From Spiroplasma turonicum (GTDB lineage Bacteria > Bacillota_I > Bacilli_A > Mycoplasmatales > Mycoplasmataceae), in NCBI RefSeq assembly GCF_001262715.1, contig NZ_CP012328.1, positions 496,001-560,000 on the forward strand: a stretch of DNA of 64,000 nucleotides, given 5' to 3'. Both the position numbers and the translations under genes were made by a program. Shown here piece by piece: positions 11,226 to 19,769 of this stretch (positions within the stretch are counted from its first letter, which is position 1; every line of letters starts with the position of its first letter). The notes beneath the pieces were generated by a model. It was not told the origin of the DNA. It saw only the letters and a list, made by a program, of their open reading frames with translations, and ran no database searches.

Positions 11226-12050
11226 ATGAATAAATTATTAAATGAAACCTATACAATGAATAATGGTTTAAAAATTCCAAAAATAGGTTTAGGTACTTAT
11301 AAATTAACAAATGAAGAAGAATGCATGGATGTTATTAAGACTGCTATCAAAGCAGGTTATAAACTTATTGATACTGCAAAAATTTATGATAATCATAAAA
11401 CTATTGCAAAAGCATTAAAACAATGTGAATATAAAAGAGAAGAACTATTTATTACATCTAAAATTTGAAACTCTGATCATAAATATGAAGATGCTAAAAA
11501 ATCAATTGATAATATTTTAAAAGAATTAGATTTAGAATACATTGATTTATTATTAATTCACTGACCAACTGAATATAGATTAGAGTGTTATAAAGCAATG
11601 GAAGAAGCAGTTGATGAAGGAAAAGTAAAATCAATTGGAATAAGTAATTTTCAAAAAAACCACATTGAAGAATTACTTAATAATTGTAGAATTAAACCAG
11701 TCGTTAATCAATTTGAATTACATCCAGCTTTAAAAAATCTTGAAGTTGTTGAAACTTGTAAAAACAATGATATTTTAGTTGAATCATGAGGCACAATGAT
11801 TAGAGGAAAATGTTTTGATATTGAACAAATTAAAGAATTAGCAAAAAAATATAATAAATCTGAGGCACAAGTTTGTTTACGATGAGCTTACCAACTTAAT
11901 TATATTGTTATTCCAAAAACTTCGAAGCCTTCTAGAGTTTTAGATAATATAAACATTTCAGATTTTAAGCTTACAAATGATGACATGGAGTTATTAAACA
12001 AAATAGAACAATTTAGAGACGGTCCAGATCCAGATAATTTTAATTTTTAA
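11226..12050 (+). CDS. Aldo/keto reductase family oxidoreductase
   Basis: This encodes 274 aa, a normal length for the family. ATG 11226 follows a near-perfect AAAGGAGG. The protein is a predicted cytoplasmic NAD(P)H-dependent reductase of aldehydes or ketones with the TIM-barrel fold. The start GLKIPKIGLGTYKL is typical. The catalytic tetrad is complete: Asp49 and Tyr54 in DTAKIYDN, Lys79 in ITSKIW, and His112 in LLLIHWP. VIPKTSKPSRVLDNI near residue 238 matches the C-terminal phosphate-binding part of the NADPH site (I-P-K-S/T). It resembles 2,5-diketo-gluconate reductase-like proteins of Firmicutes. The physiological substrate is unknown. It has its own promoter and terminator. Confidence 0.9.
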
Positions 12051-12084
12051 AATTATAATTTATTTAAGATACATTTTATAAAAT

Positions 12085-12112
12085 GAAAACCTATTTACTT
12101 AGGTTTTTTTTG
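12085..12112 (+). terminator. Rho-independent terminator
   Basis: The stem aaaccta/taggttt is followed by eight T, about 35 bases after the aldo/keto reductase stop. Confidence 0.75.
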
Positions 12113-12140
12113 TTAAAAAAAATAGCTATTTATAACATTA

Positions 12141-12149
12141 TGCTATAAT
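12141..12149 (+). promoter_or_regulatory. Extended -10 promoter (TGCTATAAT) of the two small lipoprotein genes
   Basis: TGnTATAAT lies 36 bases before ATG 12185. The leader contains the short palindrome ctacaatgtag near 12159-12169, which could be an operator. Confidence 0.5.
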
Positions 12150-12184
12150 AACATTATCTACAATGTAGGTGAAGGGAATTAATT

Positions 12185-12625
12185 ATGAAAAAAGTTTTAG
12201 GTTTATTAACTGGTATTAGTTTTATAACACCAATAATCTTTAATGTTGTTTCATGTGGTAATAACTTTATACCATTAGCAATAACTGAAAATACTGCTTT
12301 TCTTGATAAAAATGTTTTAACTAGTAAAGAAGATAAAATTAACGCGTTTTTTATTATTACAGATGATTCATTAGTTAATGCAGATGTAAAATTTAGTATT
12401 AAGACATTTTATGATTTAGATAAAAACACTGAAGAAGTTAATATGTTTGTATTAAATAATATAAAGAAAAACGAATTTAATAACATGATTTATTCAACAA
12501 AAATTGAGTTTAACAAAGATGCATTACCAAAAAACAATGATAAATTCAAAATTCAGTTTTTCATAAACAACATGTCAGAATATTTTGAATCAGCTAGTAT
12601 TTCATATATTGAAAGTAAATCTTAA
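12185..12625 (+). CDS. Small lipoprotein, first of a paralogous pair
   Basis: This encodes 146 aa; ATG 12185 follows GAAGGG. The signal peptide ends in lipobox VVSC with Cys24. The mature part (about 120 aa) looks like one beta-sandwich domain. Read side by side with the next gene it shares V/L-D-K-N-x-L, a block of hydrophobic residues, D-x-x-F/L-V/I-N-x-D-x-x-F, and K-K-N-x-F-N-x-x-I-Y-x-x-K-I. The two therefore arose by duplication. The function is unknown; an extracellular binding or structural role is possible. Confidence 0.75.
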   Translation: MKKVLGLLTGISFITPIIFNVVSCGNNFIPLAITENTAFLDKNVLTSKEDKINAFFIITDDSLVNADVKFSIKTFYDLDKNTEEVNMFVLNNIKKNEFNNMIYSTKIEFNKDALPKNNDKFKIQFFINNMSEYFESASISYIESKS

Positions 12626-12644
12626 TTATTATAAAGGAGATAAA

Positions 12645-13097
12645 ATGAAAAAACTTTTGACTGTATTTAGTGCAATAAGTATTAGTTCTATTGCATTAAC
12701 AAATGTAATTTCTTGTGATAGTGGAGATATTCATGGTTTAGTTACTTATAAAAATGAAGTTTATGTAGACAAGAATGAATTAGTAGGAAAAGATGATTAT
12801 GCTTCAGTTTTGATATTAATCGGAAATGATTTTTATATAAATAAAGATCTTGATTTTGAATTGGATACTCGATATTATGACGAAGATGGTACAACAACTG
12901 CAACATCAAGTATTTTTAAAATATATGATGTTAAAAAAAATACAGAATTTAATAGTATCTATACAGCTAAGATAACTTTATCAAATGATGAATCAGTAGA
13001 TATAACAAAAAAATATTTACTTAGTTTGAGCCCACATTATGATGGAACATCAGCATTTGGTTTTGGTTCAATAGATATGGTTTATAAAAACAATTAA
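12645..13097 (+). CDS. Small lipoprotein, second of a paralogous pair
   Basis: This encodes 150 aa. ATG 12645 is chosen over an upstream in-frame ATG at 12585, which lies inside the previous gene, because AAAGGAGA is correctly placed at 12632-12639. The lipobox VISC gives Cys24, followed by DSGD. The gene starts 19 bases after its paralogue and is surely co-transcribed with it. The shared pattern KKNTEFNSIYTAKITL against KKNEFNNMIYSTKIEF shows the relationship, while overall identity is low, so the duplication is old. No enzymatic motif is present. Confidence 0.75.
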   Translation: MKKLLTVFSAISISSIALTNVISCDSGDIHGLVTYKNEVYVDKNELVGKDDYASVLILIGNDFYINKDLDFELDTRYYDEDGTTTATSSIFKIYDVKKNTEFNSIYTAKITLSNDESVDITKKYLLSLSPHYDGTSAFGFGSIDMVYKNN

Positions 13098-13144
13098 TTC
13101 AGTTAATTAAAATTATTTTTTATTTATTTTTATATATTATTAAC

Positions 13145-13169
13145 AAAAGTGGAAAATCCACTTTTTTAT
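13145..13169 (+). terminator. Rho-independent terminator
   Basis: The hairpin aaagtgg/ccacttt is followed by T-rich sequence, about 50 bases after the second small lipoprotein gene. Confidence 0.8.
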
Positions 13170-13257
13170 TTAATATCTCGTAATTAAGCATGCAACATAT
13201 TTTAGACTTTAAATAATAAAACTAAATTTCATAGTATCTTATATTTATATGAATTTA

Positions 13258-13281
13258 TATTATTATTATTATTATTATTAA
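13258..13281. repeat. TTA trinucleotide microsatellite
   Basis: About eight uninterrupted TAT/TTA units lie in the intergenic region, some 95 bases upstream of the promoter at 13375. Trinucleotide tracts can change length by slippage. Confidence 0.7.
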
Positions 13282-13371
13282 TATTTTTTATAACGAATAA
13301 TAAAAAAAAGTAGTTAAGGCATCTAATTTACAGTATTATATAGATTAACCTATACTAATTTAATTATTTTA

Positions 13372-13418
13372 TGATATAATATATACATAATATTGAGATC
13401 GCTCGATATTTTTTATTT
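13372..13418 (+). promoter_or_regulatory. Extended -10 box followed at once by a terminator-like hairpin
   Basis: TGATATAAT (13372-13380) should start transcription near 13387. The 9-bp stem aatattgag/ctcgatatt (one G-U pair, 4-base loop) occupies 13389-13410 and is followed by a T-run. The hairpin would sit at the very 5' end of the mRNA for the 13437 gene. It may protect the 5' end or act as an attenuator. Confidence 0.45.
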
Positions 13419-13436
13419 TATTAAGGAGATTTTATT

Positions 13437-13820
13437 TTGAATGGTGCTAAATTAATAATTTTGATATCTTCTTGTACAATTGCATTTTTAGGATTTTTAA
13501 CATCTTTAATTGTGATGTTTTCAGGAAGTAGTTTAACTATAGTTATACCATCATTGATTTGTGGTTTCTTAATTGTTGCTGCAGCAATGGTAAATGTTTT
13601 ATTTTGTTTCAGACAAGTATTAAAGTTAAAGGTTTCTCTTATTCTTTCATTTGTTTATACTCTATTAGTAATAATATTATTTATTCTGTATCCAATTATA
13701 ATTGGGTATTCAAAAGATACATTGATTGTTTACTCTTCTATATTGGCATTTACCTTGTTATTTTATGTGGCTTTAATATTTACTAACTTTTCAGAAAAAA
13801 TAAAAACAATTGAATATTAA
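13437..13820 (+). CDS. Small four-helix membrane protein, unknown
   Basis: This encodes 127 aa from a TTG start at 13437, chosen because AAGGAG lies 8 bases upstream and no ATG is available in this frame. Four hydrophobic stretches (about residues 6-30, 34-58, 66-88 and 94-116) fill the protein. A short charged tail (SEKIKTIEY) follows. No known family motif is visible. The size and layout resemble the small membrane proteins at 55232 and 55778, though I see no clear sequence match. The gene is transcribed alone, with a hairpin at its 5' end. Confidence 0.65.
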   Translation: MNGAKLIILISSCTIAFLGFLTSLIVMFSGSSLTIVIPSLICGFLIVAAAMVNVLFCFRQVLKLKVSLILSFVYTLLVIILFILYPIIIGYSKDTLIVYSSILAFTLLFYVALIFTNFSEKIKTIEY

Positions 13821-13831
13821 ACCATTTATAA

Positions 13832-13922
13832 AAAAGGAATTTAATCACACCAGTTGTATATATTGGAGATTTAAATCCTTAGGTTATTGTATAAAACGCC
13901 TTCATCAGTTGGCGTTTTTTTT
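13832..13922 (+). ncRNA. Possible small structured RNA with terminator
   Basis: An 11-base arm, aaggaatttaa (13834-13844), pairs with tttaaatcctt (13870-13880) apart from one bulge and encloses a smaller cca...tgg stem. A classic terminator (aacgcc/ggcgtt plus eight T, 13895-13922) follows. This could be just the 3' end of the 13437 transcript, but the two-hairpin arrangement without an intervening ORF also fits a small RNA. Confidence 0.3.
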
Positions 13923-14116
13923 ATAAAGCACATATTAAATAAACATTTAATTTAGCAATGCATTCAAAAACTATTCAACACTTTAATAAAAAAAATTGCT
14001 ATACATAAATTTAAAAATATGTTTCATAATTATATAAAAAATATAATTTAATAAGAATTTTTAAATTGTATTTTATTTTTTTTGTTTTATAATAGACTAA
14101 AAGGCAAAGGTAAATA

Positions 14117-14725
14117 ATGGACATAAAATTATTAGAGCAATTTGTAAATAAAAAGGGTATTTACAAATTGTTTAATAAAGCTATTTTTAAAGGTTATATC
14201 TGTATAAATCCAAACAATCTTTCAAGCAAAGATGATTTTTTAATTGATTTAAAAGATTACATTGAAAATGTAATTAAGGAAGTTAAAAATGTAATTAAAA
14301 TATCTATTAGTGTAAATCAATTAATAGATATGGTAGATTTATCATTTTATAAAAATGATGTATTAAGCAACGATATTGATAATGAAGTTAATAAAATTAA
14401 AATAAAGATTAAGAATGGCATGGAAAATAACATTAATGGTGTTAATTTATCTGGAACAGCTATGTTAAAAATTTATAAAAAGATTTCATTAAATAATGTT
14501 TTCTTAACAAAAAATATTCAAAAATTAAGTTTTGGATTATTACCTAGTATTGAAGTTAAAATATTAAATAATATTCTTAAATATAATGAAAATATAATTG
14601 AACCAAAAAAAACTCTTAAAGTTAAAGAAATCGATAAAGAAAACAAAAATGCTTATATTTCTTTATCAGATGGTTTTAACAACCCATATTTTTTAGAAGA
14701 AGATATTAAAGTTTATTATGAATAA
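14117..14725 (+). CDS. Hypothetical protein
   Basis: This encodes 202 aa from ATG 14117 with a GCAAAGG-like ribosome binding site. The protein appears cytoplasmic: no signal peptide or membrane segment is visible. It is Lys/Asn/Ile-rich with alternating helix and strand. Its tail (KEIDKENKNAYISLSDGFN and on to EEDIKVYYE) looks like a small beta domain. I recognise no family. It ends only 5 bases from the stop codon of the convergent GDSL gene, and no terminator separates them. Confidence 0.6.
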   Translation: MDIKLLEQFVNKKGIYKLFNKAIFKGYICINPNNLSSKDDFLIDLKDYIENVIKEVKNVIKISISVNQLIDMVDLSFYKNDVLSNDIDNEVNKIKIKIKNGMENNINGVNLSGTAMLKIYKKISLNNVFLTKNIQKLSFGLLPSIEVKILNNILKYNENIIEPKKTLKVKEIDKENKNAYISLSDGFNNPYFLEEDIKVYYE

Positions 14726-14730
14726 ATTAA

Positions 14731-15831
14731 TTATATTAAATCGATTTCTAAATCAATCATGTCATTCGTACTTAATCAGTATTCACATATTTTGTTATAT
14801 ATTTTTTTACCTACAAATTGGTGAACATATCTTGTTGGATGTACATTATCAATGTAAAAAAAATCATCAATATTATGATTAATAATATGTTTTTCTAATG
14901 TTAAATTTTTATTATAATATGTTTTTTTATTTTTATCATATTCTATTTTATCTAATCCATAATTGTTTTTAAAATTAACATCTTTATTAAATTTTAATTT
15001 ATATTGATAACAGTACTCATCTAAAATTGTTTTAAAATTTTTAAATAGATCAAAAGTATTAATGCTATCTTTGTATGTTATTTTTAAATCATCAATCACT
15101 TCAATTATTTTTATATAAAAATATTCAGTTATTTTATAAATTAAGTCTTGGATTTTTGGATTACTAATTATTAATTTTGATATAGCATTTAAATTACCGT
15201 TTTCATCAAGTTCTGAACCTTGTAACAATGGAATGTATTGTATGTCTGATGTTGTTGTGTATAGAACTTTTGAACCTTTTATTAAAATCATATCAAGAGA
15301 TTTTTTAATATTAATAACAGCTTTATTCAATATTTCATATGCATCATTAATATTTTTTGTATTTAAAAATATTTTAATTGAATCAAGTAAATCATTTCCA
15401 CCAATTTCAAATAATATTAAATCATTTTTAGTGATATTTTTCTGTTCTAAAAGTGATTGAGTTTGTGTAATTATATCTGCCTTTAGCATTTTATCAATTA
15501 GATTTGCTTCATTTAATGTAACTGAAATGTCTCTATATGCTCTTGCTCCACCAACAGCAAAATTCCTACCATTTAAATTATATTCGTTTATCATTAAATA
15601 ACCACTTGGTTTCATTGGACTACTAAAACCTAAATATATATTTATTCATTCAACTGCAGTCATCCCATTTGAATAAGAATAAAATTGACTTTTTTCATTT
15701 TTAAAATTACCACCAAACTTGTATTTAAATTTATTCTTCCCATTTTCTAGATCTAATAAAACTTGAACGATTGAATTATAAGCACCACCATCACTTAGAC
15801 TATTTCCTAATACATAAAAATTGTTAAACAT
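14731..15831 (-). CDS. GDSL/SGNH-family esterase without signal peptide
   Basis: This encodes 366 aa on the minus strand. Start ATG at 15831 is supported by GGAGG just upstream; an in-frame ATG at 15849 overlaps that site. TGA at 14776 and others are read as Trp. It is a clear paralogue of the lipoprotein at 8583: FYVLGNSLSDGG, FAVGGARAYRD, FEIGGNDLLD and FYIDNVHPTRYVHQFVG match block for block. It begins directly at block I, so the signal and lipobox are missing and the enzyme should stay in the cytoplasm unless exported otherwise. Block I reads G-N-S rather than G-D-S; the nucleophile Ser11 and the C-terminal Asp/His remain. Confidence 0.8.
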
Positions 15832-16006
15832 AAATCCTCCAATAAACAAATTAGTTTATAAACTTTTTTAATAATAACAAATATAAATAATTTATTTCAT
15901 TTATAAAAACATTTTAAGTATTTAAAAATATTTTACTTATTAATAGCAATAATTTTTAATGTATAATATTAAATATTAATAATCTTATAAGATATTTTAA
16001 ATTAAA

Positions 16007-16015
16007 TGTTATAAT
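16007..16015 (+). promoter_or_regulatory. Extended -10 promoter (TGTTATAAT) of the P-type ATPase gene
   Basis: TGnTATAAT lies 33 bases before the start codon. No clear -35 box is visible. Confidence 0.5.
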
Positions 16016-16047
16016 TTTTTAAAGTAAAGGAAAGTGGACTTATAAAT

Positions 16048-18927
16048 ATGGAAGATTATCTTTCGTTAGATAGTAAAAAAATAGAAGAAAAGTATGGTTT
16101 AGATTTTGAAGAAGGTTTAACCGATGCTAAACTGGAAGAAAATAGCAAAAAATATGGTAAAAATGTAATTGAAACAAAGAAAAATGTTCATTGATTCATT
16201 ATTTTTTTAAAGGCATTAGTAGAACCGATTTTGTTAGTATTAATTGCAGCAGCTATTATTTCAATTATTGCACAATTAATAAGTAATGATTGAAAGGTTG
16301 AAGTAGAGGAATTTATTGATGCTATAGTTATTATAGTTATTGTATTGCTTGATGCGATTCTTGAAACTCTACAAAAATTGAAGGCTAGAAAATCAACTGA
16401 TGCCTTAAAAAGTTTATCGAAACCAAAAGCAGTGGTGCTTAGAAATGGTCAACAACAAGAAATTGATGCTAGTGAATTAACTATTGGAGACATTGTTATA
16501 TTAGAAGCCGGTAGGTATGTGCCAGCTGATATTAGAATTATTGAACAAAGTGATTTATCAATAGATGAATCAATTTTAACAGGTGAATCAATACCAGTAT
16601 CTAAAACTCACTTAGGTTTAAAAAAAGAAACTGATATATTAGCAGAAATGAAAAACATGGCTTTTATGTCAACCTTTACAACAAGCGGTAGAGCCATTGG
16701 AATTGTTGTAAAAATTGCAAAAGATACTGAAATAGGTAAAATCTCTGATTCAATTAATAATAATAGTGAAGAACTAACTCCATTAGAAAAAAAACTTAAT
16801 AAATTTACTTACTATGTAGCTGCATTGAGTTTTGTAATAGGGGTATTAATTTTTGTAACATTATTTTTTAGTGGTAATAAAGAAGCTTGGGCAAACTACA
16901 TGATGGTTGGAATAACACTTGCAATTGGTGTTATTCCTGAATGTCTTGCAGCAATTGTTTCAATTACACTTAGTTTAAGTACTAAAAAAATGGCAGCAGA
17001 AAATGTTATTGTAAAAAAATTACAAGCAGTTGAAACACTTGGTAGTGTAAATTATATCTGTACAGATAAAACAGGTACGCTTACTCATAATAGAATGACT
17101 GTAAAAAGACTTATTTTTGATAACGTTATACAAGATGTAAATAAATACACATTCACAAGTGATTTACAAAAAGATTTATTTTTAAAAGCATTAATATTGT
17201 GTAATGATTCTATAGTTGAAGGCGATGAAAGAATCGGTGACCCAACAGAATTAGCATTAGTTGATTATGCAGAATTACATGAATATGATGAAAAAGATGC
17301 TAGAAAAAAATGAAAAAGAACTTTTGAGATTCCATTTGATAGTGAACGTAAAATGATGACAACAATTAACACAATAGATAATAAAAATATCATATTTACT
17401 AAAGGTGCAATTGATGAATTATACAAAAAGTGTTCCAGAATAATGGAAAATGGTCAAATTAGAAAAATAACTGATGATGACATGAAAAAGATGCATGAAT
17501 TGTATCAAGAGTTATCTGAACATGCTTTAAGAGTTCTTGGTTTTGCATATAAAGAATCAAATAATTCAACTGATAAGTCAACAATTGAAGATGATCTTAT
17601 ATTTATTGGAGCTGTAGCAATGATAGACCCTGTAAGGGAAAGTGCTATTAATGCAGTTCAACAAGCACATGATGCTGGAATTCGAGTTGTGATGATTACA
17701 GGTGATCATGCCTCAACAGCCTTGGCTATTGCAAGAGAACTTGATTTAGCACAACACCAAACTGAGGTTTTAAGTTCTGATGATCTTAATAAAATGGATG
17801 ATTATCAACTAGCAAACGTCATTGAACAAATAAGAGTATTTGCGAGAGTAAATCCTGAACATAAAGTTAGAATAGTTGATGCTTTAAAAAAACATAATTA
17901 TATCGTATCTATGACTGGTGATGGAGTTAATGATGCACCAAGTTTAGCCAAAGCCGATATTGGTGTCGCAATGGGTATTACTGGTACTGATGTAGCCAAA
18001 GAAGCAGCTGATGTTATATTGACTGATGATAATTTTGAAACAATTATAAAAGGTGTTAATGAAGGAAGAAATGTTTATCAAAAAATTAAACGTGCTATTT
18101 CTTTTATAATTGGTGTTAATTTAGCAAATGTTTTATCTATTTTTATACTATCAACTGTAAACACAATTTCACCATTAGATGCAACTAATATTCTTTGAAT
18201 GAATCTAATTGTAGAATCAATTATTGCATTATCAATTGGTATGGGTGCTAATGATTCTACATTAATGAAGGTAAAACCAATTAAAGGTAAAAACCCAATT
18301 TTATTAGGATTATGATATACCTTATTTAAAATAATATTTTTTACAACTATTGCAACAATCGCAGCATTTTATGTAGGTATGATTTATACTACTGAAAAAG
18401 AAGTTTTTGATATAACTGGCGGTAAATACACCTCTTGATTTGAAGCTTTGAGATCTGATGAATTAAGTTATAATTCAAAATCATTACTACAAAGTCATGG
18501 TAGATTAACAATGTTTGTGACAATTACTAGTGCACCTTGTTTTTTTGCAAACTTTATTAAACTTTCTAACTGAAAATCAAGTAAAAAAATTAATGTTATT
18601 TTTAATAAAACATTGTGAATAGCAAGTTTTGTATCAATTGTAGTAAATGTAGTTATTATTTTCATACCTATATTTAATAGTGAAGTAATGAAATTACCTA
18701 CATTAGAAGAATATACTACTAAAAATTGATATTTAATATTATTTGCTATATTAATTGCTTTATTACCTGGAATTTGTATGTTAATTCTTGATGGTATTGT
18801 ATTTTTTAGTTATCATTATTTACCAGATCCTTGAAGAAGAAACAGATTAATATCTGAAGAATTTATAAATGAAGATAATAAAATAAAAAAAATAAAAAAG
18901 AAACAAAAATCTAAAAGTCTAGATTAA
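16048..18927 (+). CDS. P-type cation-transporting ATPase (P2 type)
   Basis: This encodes 959 aa, the usual size for P2-type pumps. Domains in order: an N-terminal cation-ATPase segment (1-70); two helices; an actuator domain with LTGES (near 188); the helix-4 motif IPECLAAIV (near 296); the phosphorylation site CTDKTGTLT with Asp340; the nucleotide domain; the hinge TGDGVNDAP; and C-terminal helices to about 930, then a Lys-rich tail. It resembles SERCA/PMR1-like pumps, but helix 4 has PECL where calcium pumps have PEGL. Helix 6 reads LWMNLIVESIIALSIG, with Glu-Ser in place of the Thr-Asp pair of calcium pumps. The transported ion is therefore uncertain (Ca2+, Na+ or another). Its terminator overlaps the gene end. 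Confidence 0.85.
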
Positions 18928-18940
18928 TGTTTCTTTTTTT
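18893..18940 (+). terminator. Rho-independent terminator overlapping the ATPase gene end
   Basis: The arms aagaaac and gtttctt enclose a second stem aatcta/tagatt and are followed by T-rich sequence. The left arm lies inside the last codons of the ATPase. Confidence 0.65.
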
Positions 18941-19027
18941 ATTGATTTTTAAATATAATTCTTATAAAATATTATGGAATATTTCAATTGAAATAAATAA
19001 TTTTTGGGGAATAAATGAGGGGTGTAA

Positions 19028-19765
19028 ATTATTAACGATAATAAATATTTTTTATCTTCAAAAGATAAACATTTTTATATAACAACTTTAATATTATATT
19101 TTACTTATAGCTTGTTAACATTATCTATATTAACAATGAGCATAACATATAATTTATTTATAAATTTAAGTAGTGAAAAATCAAATTTAAATACAGTTCA
19201 ACTTTGATTAAAATTAAGTTTATTTATTATGTGAATTGCATTTATGAGTTTTTTAATGCGACTATTTGCACCAAAAAATTTTAAATACTTATTTTGATTT
19301 CATAATTTATTATTTTTTATATCAATATATTGAGAATATCTGTATTGAAAAAATAAAAATTATAAACTAAAAGTTTTTGATAAAACTAGTTTCAATTTTA
19401 TTGAAAACACATTATTACTAATAAATATTTTTTATTTAATAAACTCAACTATTTTTATATATACTGATTTAAAAAGTTATGGAAATGGATTAATGGGGGA
19501 CTTAATCAATTGAGTTGTTAATAAAAGCGATTTAAATTATTGATTATCATTTTTATTAATAATTTTTAACTTTTATTTGCTAATAACTTCTATTATGTTT
19601 ATGTTTTTTATAATGTTATTTAAAATTGATGTTAATCTTTTAGAAAGAAAATATATTTATAAAATGGGATTAATTATAAGTGGTTTATTTTCATTTACAT
19701 TTATTTTAAATAAGAAATATATTTTTAATGAAAATCAAAAAAATAATAATGAAAGGGTTAGTTAA
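19028..19765 (+). CDS. Multi-pass membrane protein linked to the galactanase gene; unusual start
   Basis: The frame is open from just after a TAA at 19025, giving about 245 aa if it starts at ATT 19028 or 19031. A GAGG ribosome binding site (19017-19020) is well placed for these. The first conventional starts (TTG 19112, ATG 19136) cut into the first hydrophobic helix and have no ribosome binding site. Code 4 allows ATT initiation, so I prefer it, but the start is uncertain. About five or six hydrophobic segments are present with many TGA-Trp codons. No known family was recognised. The stop codon is 4 bases before the GH53 start, so the two are co-translated; a role in anchoring, secretion or regulation of that enzyme is inference. 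Confidence 0.6.
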
Positions 19766-19769
19766 ACTT

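Larger units (their letters stand above)
13098..13436. other. Intergenic region with terminator, TTA microsatellite and promoter-hairpin
   Basis: No gene is seen. The stretch holds the terminator of the lipoprotein pair, a (TTA)n tract near 13258-13281, an extended -10 box at 13372-13380 and a hairpin with T-run at 13389-13418. These elements are listed separately. Confidence 0.6.

Noticed and set aside
13559-13786. A 75-codon open frame in another register inside the 13437 gene
   Set aside because: It has no ribosome binding site, and it lies wholly within a gene that has a good one and a plausible membrane protein product.
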